From Intrasporangiaceae bacterium (lineage in GTDB: Bacteria; Actinomycetota; Actinomycetes; Actinomycetales; Dermatophilaceae): DNA of 37,018 bases. The translations under genes and the position numbers were made by a program. How positions within the stretch are numbered: the first letter of the stretch is position 1; each line of letters starts with the position of its first letter. The notes beneath the pieces are model-generated. The model worked only from the letters and a program-made list of their open reading frames with translations. It was not told the DNA's origin and did no database searches. Location of the stretch: contig JAAYSB010000215.1 of the NCBI GenBank assembly GCA_012518475.1, forward strand, positions 1-37,018, written 5' to 3'. Shown here one piece after another: positions 17,047 to 24,949 of the stretch.

Positions 17047-18393
17047 CTAGGTGCCCCACATCTCCTCGCGGCCAGGGGACACGCAGATGCACACCTCGTT
17101 GCCCTCGGGGTCGGTGATCGTCCACCAGGCCGGCGCCGCGGCGTCATTGCTGATCCGCCCACCCGCGGCGACGGCCGCGTCGACCCGGGACCTGGCCTCG
17201 TCGCCGGGAACGAAGACGTCGAGGTGGATCCGGTTCCGCTGCGCCCGCCGCGCACGGTCCTCGGCGTCGAGCCGTTGGAGGAAGATCGGCATGGTCAGGT
17301 GGTGCGGGTGAACGATATCGGTCACGCCGTCGCGGGGGTCCTCGACATAGCCGAGTGCCGCCGTCCAGAACCGGCGCACAGCAGGAATATCCACGGCGTC
17401 GATGCCGACCTGGAGGAACCGGAGGACGGAGACGTCGGCCTCCAGTCCGAGGGTTCGGGCGGCGGACTGACAGCGAGCGGCGAGCGGCGCATACCCCTCG
17501 TGCATCTCCCAGAGGTCCTTGCCGGTGTCGAGGGTGACCCGATCGCCGCGCACGTCGATCCCGAGTGCCAGCCCGGCCTCGTCGGCGAGCGCAGCGACCT
17601 GCTCGACGAGGTCCGCTGCCTGGGCCTGGCTCTGTGTCGGATAGCTCGCGATGGCGGCGAAGGTGAGCCGCCAGTCCTCGGTGCCGGGCTCATCCCAGCG
17701 GTCGGCGCCCTCCGGCAGGGGGAGGACGTCGACCTCGTTGCCGTCCGCGTCGGCAACCGTCGCGTAGTAGCCGTTGTCCTGCACCCGTCCGCCGAGGTCC
17801 GGCGCCGCCGCGACAGTGGCTACGGCGACGGGCTGGGTGGTCACCGCATCGAGGTGGAGCCGGTTGCGTAGGGGTCGTGGCGCGCTCTGGTCCTGGAACC
17901 GGACCGACGGCCGGCGCCGGCCGGGGTCGTGCAGGGCGGCTGCACCGGCGTGGTCGTAGCCCAGAGCCTGGCTCCAGAACGGGAGCAGGGTCGAGGCGTC
18001 CTGGGCGTCGATCCCGATAGAGACGACCTGAAGCACGCTCGGGTCGGCCGTGAGCCCGAGGTCGGCTGCCGCCGTGGAGACGGCCCGACTGGCCTGAAGA
18101 TCAGCCGCGGTGAACCGGCCTCCGGCGGGGGAGCCCGGGATGCCCGTCTCCGGGACCCACGCGCCGCCACGCGGCAGGCGCACCTGGACCCCGCCGGCGC
18201 GCACGTCGATGTCCGGCAGGGTGGTGGTCGCGTCGATGAGGCGGCGGACCAGTGCCGCCCCGGCGGCGTGTGAGGACGTGGGAAACCACGCCATCGCGTC
18301 CCTGTCGATGACCCGCCAGTCCCCGGTGCCGTCGGCTGCCTGGAACGCCTGGGCGGTCAGGCCCGCACTGCTCGCGTTCTCCCCAGCGTCCAT
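17047..18393 (-). CDS. Tandemly duplicated PCD-like + VOC (glyoxalase) domain protein
   Basis: Two halves share an architecture: DWRxx...xxAxLVxxL...xxxI.VRxxxVxL...LG(L)xADxSVLxxxxIGIDAxDxxxxxxFWxxALGY, followed by VOC terminal NRxHLDxxV and DxxGNEVxV. Confidence 0.82.
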   Translation of the reverse strand: MDAGENASSAGLTAQAFQAADGTGDWRVIDRDAMAWFPTSSHAAGAALVRRLIDATTTLPDIDVRAGGVQVRLPRGGAWVPETGIPGSPAGGRFTAADLQASRAVSTAAADLGLTADPSVLQVVSIGIDAQDASTLLPFWSQALGYDHAGAAALHDPGRRRPSVRFQDQSAPRPLRNRLHLDAVTTQPVAVATVAAAPDLGGRVQDNGYYATVADADGNEVDVLPLPEGADRWDEPGTEDWRLTFAAIASYPTQSQAQAADLVEQVAALADEAGLALGIDVRGDRVTLDTGKDLWEMHEGYAPLAARCQSAARTLGLEADVSVLRFLQVGIDAVDIPAVRRFWTAALGYVEDPRDGVTDIVHPHHLTMPIFLQRLDAEDRARRAQRNRIHLDVFVPGDEARSRVDAAVAAGGRISNDAAAPAWWTITDPEGNEVCICVSPGREEMWGT

Positions 18394-18432
18394 GCCTGAC
18401 AGACTGTCAGCGATCGTCCCCCGGCGCCAGGG

Positions 18433-18894
18433 TCACCCGCCCTCCTCAGCGGAGCGGCCCACGCTTCGTAGCAGCGGGACAGCGGCCGCGGGATAGAGCG
18501 GCAGGCTCTCGTCAAGGTCGTTGATCGGACGCCAGACGACGGGCATCTGGCTGCCGTCGCTCTCGGTCAGGAACGTATCCATCTCGGCCGGCTGGGGGTC
18601 GAGCCGTCCCGAGTAGACGAAGACGATCTCGTGGCCTGGCACTCCGTCGATGCAGAAGATGTTCTCGACGGCTGACAGCAGCCGGAGGTCGTGGACCGAC
18701 GCAGCGAGCTCCTCGCGGACCTCGCGCACGACCGCGTCGCGGTGCGGCTCGCCGAACTCGACGCTGCCGCCGATGAGCCGGTGATAGCCCGCAGGGTTCT
18801 CGGCAGTCGGCGGATTGAGGCTCACCGCATGCGCCGTGCCCGCGTCATCCACGGCGATGAGCATCGCCTTGACCCTGATGACCGGCGGGTTCAT
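18433..18894 (-). CDS. NUDIX hydrolase
   Basis: Nudix box GSVEFGEPHRDAVVREVREELAA. Confidence 0.93.
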   Translation of the reverse strand: MNPPVIRVKAMLIAVDDAGTAHAVSLNPPTAENPAGYHRLIGGSVEFGEPHRDAVVREVREELAASVHDLRLLSAVENIFCIDGVPGHEIVFVYSGRLDPQPAEMDTFLTESDGSQMPVVWRPINDLDESLPLYPAAAVPLLRSVGRSAEEGG

Positions 18895-19448
18895 CGCACG
18901 CGCAGCGGCTCTCCGTGGGTCATCGCGACGAGATCGGGATAGGTCGTCGGGAAGACGGTGTGGGAGTGGCCGGCGGCTGCCCAGATCTGTTCGTACTGCT
19001 CGAGATCCACATCGACGATGGTGCGTAGGGGCTCACCTGTCGACGTCCGGTGACCCACCGGGGCGACACCACCGATGGCGAATCCGGTCTCGGCGCGGAC
19101 ATAGCCCGCATCGGCTCGCTCGACGGCAGCAGTCCCGGCCGAGTCGGCGAGGACGTCGGTGTCGACCCGCGCTCCACCGGAGGCCAGGACGAGCAGGGGA
19201 GTGCGGTGCCCGTCCATGCTCACGGCCACGAAGATCAGCGAGTTTGCGATATGCGCCGGCGTCGTCCCGAGTGCCTCGGCGGCGGCCGCAGCAGTGCGGA
19301 CGGCGTCGGGCAGGACGGTCACCTGGGGTGGGTTCGCGCCGATGCCGGTGGCGTATGCGGCCAGCGCCTCACGCACCGGAACCACAGTCGGGTGGGTGAG
19401 GAGCGGGTTGTCACCGGAGGGGTCAGTGCCCTCTTGACGTTCATGCAT
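18891..19448 (-). CDS. YbaK/EbsC family protein (aminoacyl-tRNA deacylase-like)
   Basis: ANSLIFVAVSMDGHRTPLLVLASGGARVD ... TGFAIGGVAPVGH; overlaps NUDIX by 4 bp. Confidence 0.9.
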   Translation of the reverse strand: MHERQEGTDPSGDNPLLTHPTVVPVREALAAYATGIGANPPQVTVLPDAVRTAAAAAEALGTTPAHIANSLIFVAVSMDGHRTPLLVLASGGARVDTDVLADSAGTAAVERADAGYVRAETGFAIGGVAPVGHRTSTGEPLRTIVDVDLEQYEQIWAAAGHSHTVFPTTYPDLVAMTHGEPLRVR

Positions 19449-19466
19449 GGCCGTGTCCTAGAGTGT

Positions 19467-19482
19467 TCGAACAGATGTTCGA
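19467..19482. promoter_or_regulatory. LexA/SOS box TCGAACAGATGTTCGA
   Basis: Perfect TCGAAC-N4-GTTCGA palindrome, the actinobacterial/Gram-positive LexA consensus form, between divergent ebsC-like and DUF6504 genes. Confidence 0.88.
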
Positions 19483-19547
19483 TGATGGGTCGAGTCGATC
19501 GAGCATCACCACCTGACCGACACCCTAGCGACAGGGGCTGACCCGCC

Positions 19548-19871
19548 ATGCGTTCCTACGCCGAACCCATCATCGCCCACCCGGATCCTGCACCCCACGA
19601 GCACCTGCTCCAGGGCCACGGGACCGTCCTCACCGCGGAGGAGGACCAGCCCGCACCGCCGAAGGCCTTCCTCTGGCGGGGCCGGCACTACTCGGTCCGC
19701 ACTGTCGTCGCGACCTGGCTCGACCAGGCGCCGTGGTGGCGCAGTGCCAGTGCCCCGGTGCGCCGGTGCTGGCGGGTCGAGGCGACCGCCGGCATGGCGA
19801 GCGGGATCTCCCTCATCGACCTCTCCTGCGACGCCGACGGCTCCTGGCAGCTCGTCGCGGTCCACGACTGA
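19548..19871 (+). CDS. DUF6504 family protein
   Basis: AFLWRGRHYSVRTVVATWLDQAPWW ... RCWRVEA pattern and position upstream of a dnaE2 cassette. Confidence 0.8.
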   Translation: MRSYAEPIIAHPDPAPHEHLLQGHGTVLTAEEDQPAPPKAFLWRGRHYSVRTVVATWLDQAPWWRSASAPVRRCWRVEATAGMASGISLIDLSCDADGSWQLVAVHD

Positions 19872-19884
19872 GGGGAGCGAGCCA

Positions 19885-20247
19885 GTGTCCGCCATTGCCG
19901 TCCTCGACCTGCTCGACCGCTCCCGGGAGAGTCTCATCGACGCCCAGCACGAGCCGGCTGTGGGTCGTCGCTACCAGATCGCCCACCTCGCCGCCCTTCG
20001 TGCCGGGGCCGCGGTCCTCGCGGCGCGCTCGCGGCCACGGGGCCGGCGAGTTCGGGGCATGGTCACCGTCTGGGACCTCATCCCGACCCTCGCGCCCGAG
20101 CTGTCGGAGTGGGCCGATGTCTTCGCCGGATGCCCGGCGCGCACGGGTGCGGATGCGGAGCACCGGGTGACCGCGCGCGAGGCCGACGACCTGCTCCGCG
20201 ACGCCGAGCGGTTCCTCGAGCTCGTCGCCCACTCGCTAACCCGCTAG
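19885..20247 (+). CDS. SAV_6107 family HEPN domain protein
   Basis: VLDLLDRSRESLIDA...GRRYQIAHLAALRAGAAVLAAR, with HEPN RX4H motif RYQIAH. Start taken at GTG 19885, just after the upstream gene. Confidence 0.82.
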   Translation: MSAIAVLDLLDRSRESLIDAQHEPAVGRRYQIAHLAALRAGAAVLAARSRPRGRRVRGMVTVWDLIPTLAPELSEWADVFAGCPARTGADAEHRVTAREADDLLRDAERFLELVAHSLTR

Positions 20248-20414
20248 CCCGTCCGATCACCTCACGGACCGGCCCGATGGCGCGAAGACCCCGTCCAGTC
20301 GCATAAGCCCGGGCCAGGCAAACCAGCGACCGGGCGACACAGCAGCGGACCCGTTCCGCCTCGACCTCTTCACCCCCTCGACATCCCTCGACCCCGCAGA
20401 TCTGAGCACCGACC

Positions 20415-23400
20415 ATGTCTCTCGACTTCGCCCACCTCCACGTCGCCTCGGGGTTCTCGATGCGCTACGGCGCCTCGATGCCCGAGGACCTCGTCGAGCG
20501 CGCTGCCCAGCACGGGCAGTCCGCGCTCGCCCTCACCGACCGGGACGGGCTCTACGGCGCGGTCCGGTTCACCACCGCGGCCGCCAAGGCCGGGATCGCG
20601 CCGGTGCTCGGTGTCGACCTGGCCTGTATCGATCTGGCCGGTGTCGATCTGGCCGGTGTCGATCCGGCGCATGACTTCAGGGAACCGGCCCGGCGCACCA
20701 GGACTCCCGTCCGGGGCGGGGCCTATGTCGATCCACGCCTGCCCCGGGTCACCCTCCTCGGGCGCGGGATCGCCTCCGGGGCACCGCACAAGGCGGGCTG
20801 GCGGGCGCTGTGCCGGATCGTCAGCGAGGCGCATGCCGAGGCACTGGCCAGGGACGACCGGGGCAGGCCGGTCACCTCCCGGGCAGGCATCGAGCAGTGG
20901 GGTAGGCAGGCCGACGCCCTCGTCGTCCTGCTCGGGCCGGACAGCGACGTCGGCCGCGCGGTGCTGCACCGCCGCGACCGGGAGGCCGAGGAGCGGCTGG
21001 CCCGATGGCGACGCAGTCTGCCCGGTGCGGTCGTCGTCGAGGTCGTCTGCCACGACGGACCACCGGGCACACCGGGTAGCCGGGAGCACGCGCGTCGGAT
21101 GCTCGCTCTCGCCGACGCGACGGGGACCCCGGCCGTCCTCAGCGCGGCCGTGCGCCACCGGGACCGGGAACAGGCACGGGTCGTCGATGTGCTCGACGCG
21201 AGTCGGCGGCTCGTCGTCCTCGACCCTCGCCACCTCGACCGGACCACCGACGCCGGACACCTCGCGACGACCGCGACGATGGCCCGCACCGCCGAGATGG
21301 TCACCAACAACCCCGTGCGGGCGGCCCAGCTGCTCCACGACACGATGACCCTTGCTGCCGAGTGCGCCCAGGACCCGCGCCGCGACCTCGGCATCGGCTC
21401 GGTGCACCTTCCCGAGGCGAGTGTCCTCGGCATCCCGGACGGCACCGACCCGCAGAGCACCCTCACTGCGCGGTGCAGAGGTGCGGTCGCCGGCCGCTAT
21501 CCCGAGGCGGGGGAGGTGCTCTGGCAGAAGGTGCAGGACCGGCTTGCCGAGGAGCTCGACGTCATCGCCCAGCTCGGGTACGCGACCTACTTCCTCACCG
21601 TCGCCGAGGTCACCGACCTCATCCGCGACAAGGGGATCCGGGTCGCCGCCCGCGGGTCCGGCGCCGGGTCGCTCGTCACCTATCTGCTCGGCATCAGCGG
21701 CGTCGACCCGGTCCGCTACGACCTGCTCATGGAGCGGTTCTGCTCACCGCTGCGGGCCGAGCTGCCGGACATCGACATCGATGTCGAGTCGGCCCGCCGG
21801 ATCGAGATCTACGAGGCGATCATCGAACGGTTCGGGGCCCACCGGATCAGCTGTGTCTCGATGATGGACACCTATCGGGTCCGCCACGCCATCCGCGACG
21901 TCGGGGCCGCCCTCGGCATGGCACCCAAGGACATCGACGACATCGCGGTGTCGTTCCCGCACATCCGGGCCCGCGACGCACGCTCGGCCATCGCCGAACT
22001 GCCCGAGCTGCGGACCCGCGGGTTCGACGCAGCCCACCTGCGGACCTTCTTCGACCTCGTCGAGAGCCTCGACGGGCTGCCCCGTCACATCGCGCTCCAC
22101 CCGTGCGGGATCGTCCTGTCCGGGACCGGTCTGCTCGACCGCACCCCTGTCGAGCCGAGCCTGCTCGGGTTCCCGATGAGCCAGTTCGACAAGGACGACG
22201 TCGAGGTCCTCGGACTGCTCAAGCTCGACGTCCTCGGCATCCGGATGCAGTCCGCCATGGCCCACGCGGTCGAGGAGATCGAGCGGACGACGGGGGAGCG
22301 GATCGACCTCGACGACCAGAGCCAGGTGCCCCTCGACGACGAGGACACGTTCGCGATGATCCGCACCACCCGCACCCTGGGCTGCTTCCAGATCGAGAGC
22401 CCCGGCCAGCGTGAGCTCATCGGCAAGCTCGGCCCCCGCACGTTCGAGGACCTCATCGTCGACATCTCCCTGTTCCGGCCCGGCCCGGTCAAGTCCGACA
22501 TGATCACCCCCTACCTCGAGTCGCGGCACGGTTGGAAGCGGCCCCGCTATCTGCACCCCTCGCTCGTCCCGGCGCTCGAGGAGACCGAGGGCGTCGTCGT
22601 CTTCCACGAGCAGGTGCTGCACATCGTCGCCGTGACGACCGGGGTGAGCCTTGCCCAGGCCGACGAGGTCCGCCGGGCCATGGGCAGCCCGCACGGGCAG
22701 GAGGAGATCGAGGCCTGGTGGCGTCCTGCCGCGCTCGCCCGCGGCTACACGCGAGAGGAGGTCGACGAGATCTGGGCGGTGCTGAAATCCTTTGCGTCCT
22801 TTGGGTTCTGCAAGGCGCACGCTGCTGCGTTCGCCCTCCCCACATACCACTCGGCCTGGCTCAAGACGCACTATCCGGCGGCGTTCCTCGCCGGTGTCCT
22901 CACCCACGACCCGGGGATGTATCCCAAGCGGCTCATCCTCGATGACGCGCGCACCCACGGCATCGAGGTGCTGCCGATCGACGTCAACGCCTCCCGGGCG
23001 CACTACAGCGTCGAGGGGGAACAGGCGATCCGGCTCAGCCTGGCCGACATCAAGGGGATCAGCGAGACCGAGGTCGCGCGGATCGTCGCCGCCGCACCCT
23101 TCCTCGACCTCGACGACTTCTGGCACCGTGCGGGGGTGAGCCGACCGGTCGTCGAGCGGCTCGTCCTCATCGGCGCCTTCGACCGGCTGCACGGCATCGG
23201 GACCGGGGCGGTGCCTCGGCGGGGACAGGTGACCCGTCGTGACCTGCTGCTCCACGTCGCCGCGCTCGACCGGCACACGCGGTCCCGGCTCTCGACCTCG
23301 ACGCGGGGGACCGCCCGCTCCGGCGAGCTCACCCAGCTCAGTCTCGACCTCGGGGACGCCCCGACGCTCATCGCGCACGGACTGCCCGAGCTGACCGGGG

Positions 23401-24014
23401 TCGAGCGGGTGCGCGCCGAGCTCGACATCCTGGGCCTCGACGCAACCTCGCACGTCATGGACTTCTATCGGCCGCTCACCAGGGCGCTGGGGGTGACCCA
23501 CGCCAAGGACCTGCTCTCGTGCCGGTCCGGCTCGACCGTCTGGCTCGCCGGGACCAAGGTCGCCACCCAGACCCCGCCGATCCGCTCCGGGCGGCGGGTG
23601 GTCTTCCTCACTGTCGACGACGGCACCGGGCCGGCGGACACGACCTTCTTCGAGGACGTCCAGGGTCCCTATGCCGAGGTCGTCTTCCACTCGTGGATGA
23701 TCCTCGTGCGCGGCATCGTGCGGCGCACCGGTGACCGGGGCGTCTCGATCCGGGCGACCGGTGCCTGGGAGCTCTCGAGCCTTGAGGAGGCCTGGCGGGC
23801 CGGGGGACTGGCTGCGGTCGAGGCACGCATCGCCGAGACCGACATCCAGCCCGAGGAGAGGCAGGGGTCCCGCCGGGTGCTCCTGCACGCCTCCGGCTTC
23901 CGACAGTCTCCCTATGCCGACATCAAACCGGCCGGACGCCCGGCGAGCGGACGGGCGATCACGGGGCCGTCCCGCAAGATCTGGCACGCCTCGCCGGGGA
24001 GCTCGGGCCGATGA
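20415..24014 (+). CDS. dnaE2: Error-prone DNA polymerase III alpha subunit DnaE2
   Basis: N-terminal PHP (FAHLHVASGFSMRYGASMPEDLVERA), catalytic LPDIDIDVESARR, FGFCKAHAAAFALPTYHSAWLKTHYPAAF, C-terminal OB and SRKIWHASPGSSGR tail typical of DnaE2. Confidence 0.95.
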   Translation: MSLDFAHLHVASGFSMRYGASMPEDLVERAAQHGQSALALTDRDGLYGAVRFTTAAAKAGIAPVLGVDLACIDLAGVDLAGVDPAHDFREPARRTRTPVRGGAYVDPRLPRVTLLGRGIASGAPHKAGWRALCRIVSEAHAEALARDDRGRPVTSRAGIEQWGRQADALVVLLGPDSDVGRAVLHRRDREAEERLARWRRSLPGAVVVEVVCHDGPPGTPGSREHARRMLALADATGTPAVLSAAVRHRDREQARVVDVLDASRRLVVLDPRHLDRTTDAGHLATTATMARTAEMVTNNPVRAAQLLHDTMTLAAECAQDPRRDLGIGSVHLPEASVLGIPDGTDPQSTLTARCRGAVAGRYPEAGEVLWQKVQDRLAEELDVIAQLGYATYFLTVAEVTDLIRDKGIRVAARGSGAGSLVTYLLGISGVDPVRYDLLMERFCSPLRAELPDIDIDVESARRIEIYEAIIERFGAHRISCVSMMDTYRVRHAIRDVGAALGMAPKDIDDIAVSFPHIRARDARSAIAELPELRTRGFDAAHLRTFFDLVESLDGLPRHIALHPCGIVLSGTGLLDRTPVEPSLLGFPMSQFDKDDVEVLGLLKLDVLGIRMQSAMAHAVEEIERTTGERIDLDDQSQVPLDDEDTFAMIRTTRTLGCFQIESPGQRELIGKLGPRTFEDLIVDISLFRPGPVKSDMITPYLESRHGWKRPRYLHPSLVPALEETEGVVVFHEQVLHIVAVTTGVSLAQADEVRRAMGSPHGQEEIEAWWRPAALARGYTREEVDEIWAVLKSFASFGFCKAHAAAFALPTYHSAWLKTHYPAAFLAGVLTHDPGMYPKRLILDDARTHGIEVLPIDVNASRAHYSVEGEQAIRLSLADIKGISETEVARIVAAAPFLDLDDFWHRAGVSRPVVERLVLIGAFDRLHGIGTGAVPRRGQVTRRDLLLHVAALDRHTRSRLSTSTRGTARSGELTQLSLDLGDAPTLIAHGLPELTGVERVRAELDILGLDATSHVMDFYRPLTRALGVTHAKDLLSCRSGSTVWLAGTKVATQTPPIRSGRRVVFLTVDDGTGPADTTFFEDVQGPYAEVVFHSWMILVRGIVRRTGDRGVSIRATGAWELSSLEEAWRAGGLAAVEARIAETDIQPEERQGSRRVLLHASGFRQSPYADIKPAGRPASGRAITGPSRKIWHASPGSSGR
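20610..20669 (+). repeat. 15-bp tandem repeat x4 inside dnaE2 encoding (GVDLA)n
   Basis: ggtgtcgacctggcc tgtatcgatctggcc ggtgtcgatctggcc ggtgtcgatccggcg. Confidence 0.95.
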
Positions 24015-24097
24015 CACGGGCAGGCCGCCGGCTCCAGAGGGGCAGACCGGCAGCGGCATGCCACGGGTCATCCGCGGGCGGCGTGGGCGCCGCCGAC

Positions 24098-24103
24098 TAC
24101 AGT
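24098..24103 (+). promoter_or_regulatory. -10 element TACAGT for a leaderless methyltransferase transcript
   Basis: TACAGT ends 6 nt before the ATG at 24110. Confidence 0.5.
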
Positions 24104-24109
24104 TGGAGC

Positions 24110-24931
24110 ATGCCTGACTCGCAGCAGAGCCGCCCGTCCGCAGCGACGTCGAGCCCGAACGTGCGGACCGCCGCGATCTCCGAGTCCGTCCACGCTCTGG
24201 CCGCCGCACGGCAGCGCGAGCTGGGCCGCCCGCTCGTCGTCCTCGACCTCGGTGGCGGCACCGGGGGACTCGCGGTGCCGCTCGCCCTCGCCGGCCACCA
24301 TGTCCACGTCCTCGACCCGAGCCCGGATGCGCTGGCCTCGCTCCAGCGGCGGGCCCGCGAGCACGGCCTCGGTGTGGCACAGGAGGCCGGCACCGGCTCC
24401 GTCGCCGCAGCCCAGGGGGATGCCGACACGCTCCAGGACGTCGAGGCTGTCCGCGAGCTCGTCGGTGGTCGTCCCATCGATCTCATCTGCTGCCATGAGG
24501 TTCTCGAGTGGGCCGACGACCCGGCCGGCACCCTGCGCGCCATCGCGCGCATCCTCCCTCCCGGGGGCGCGCTCTCCCTCGTCACCTCCGGGCGTCTGGC
24601 GGCCGTGCTCGGCCGCGTCCTCGCCGGTCGCTTCGCCCAGGCCCACCGTGCCCTGACCAGCCGGGACGGCCGGTGGGGCGAGGCCGACCCCATGCCGCGC
24701 CGGTTCGACACCGCCGCGCTCACCGAGCTGCTCACCTCGTGCGGCTTCGCCATCGAGGACGTGCACGGCGCCCGGATCTTCGCCGACCTCGTTCCCTCCG
24801 CCTATGTCGACAGCGATGCCGACCGTCGCGCCCTGCTCGAGCTCGAGGCAGCGGCCTCTGCCCATCCCGACTACCCGCTCCTCGCCCAGCTGGGTGCAGC
24901 GATGCACATCGTGGCCCGCCGCCGTTCCTAG
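24110..24931 (+). CDS. Class I SAM-dependent methyltransferase
   Basis: VLDLGGGTGGLAVPLALAGHHVHVLDPSPDAL motif I and downstream LICCHEVLEWADDP. Confidence 0.88.
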   Translation: MPDSQQSRPSAATSSPNVRTAAISESVHALAAARQRELGRPLVVLDLGGGTGGLAVPLALAGHHVHVLDPSPDALASLQRRAREHGLGVAQEAGTGSVAAAQGDADTLQDVEAVRELVGGRPIDLICCHEVLEWADDPAGTLRAIARILPPGGALSLVTSGRLAAVLGRVLAGRFAQAHRALTSRDGRWGEADPMPRRFDTAALTELLTSCGFAIEDVHGARIFADLVPSAYVDSDADRRALLELEAAASAHPDYPLLAQLGAAMHIVARRRS

Positions 24932-24949
24932 GCGCCCACGCTCCACACC

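Noticed and set aside
16568-17125. Minus-strand ORFs reading through the metF/VOC intergenic array (e.g. VTHSGPCHSLRP...)
   Set aside because: The apparent peptide repeats come from the 19-bp DNA repeats. No start/RBS support, and they overlap metF antisense.
20248-20414. Possible imuB remnant or second SOS box between the HEPN gene and dnaE2
   Set aside because: No recognisable Y-family sequence and no TCGAAC-N4-GTTCGA match in this 167-bp gap.
21744-24380. 878-aa minus-strand ORF antisense to dnaE2
   Set aside because: High-GC shadow ORF: low-complexity R/G/E/D-rich translation without recognisable domains, opposite a well-supported DnaE2.
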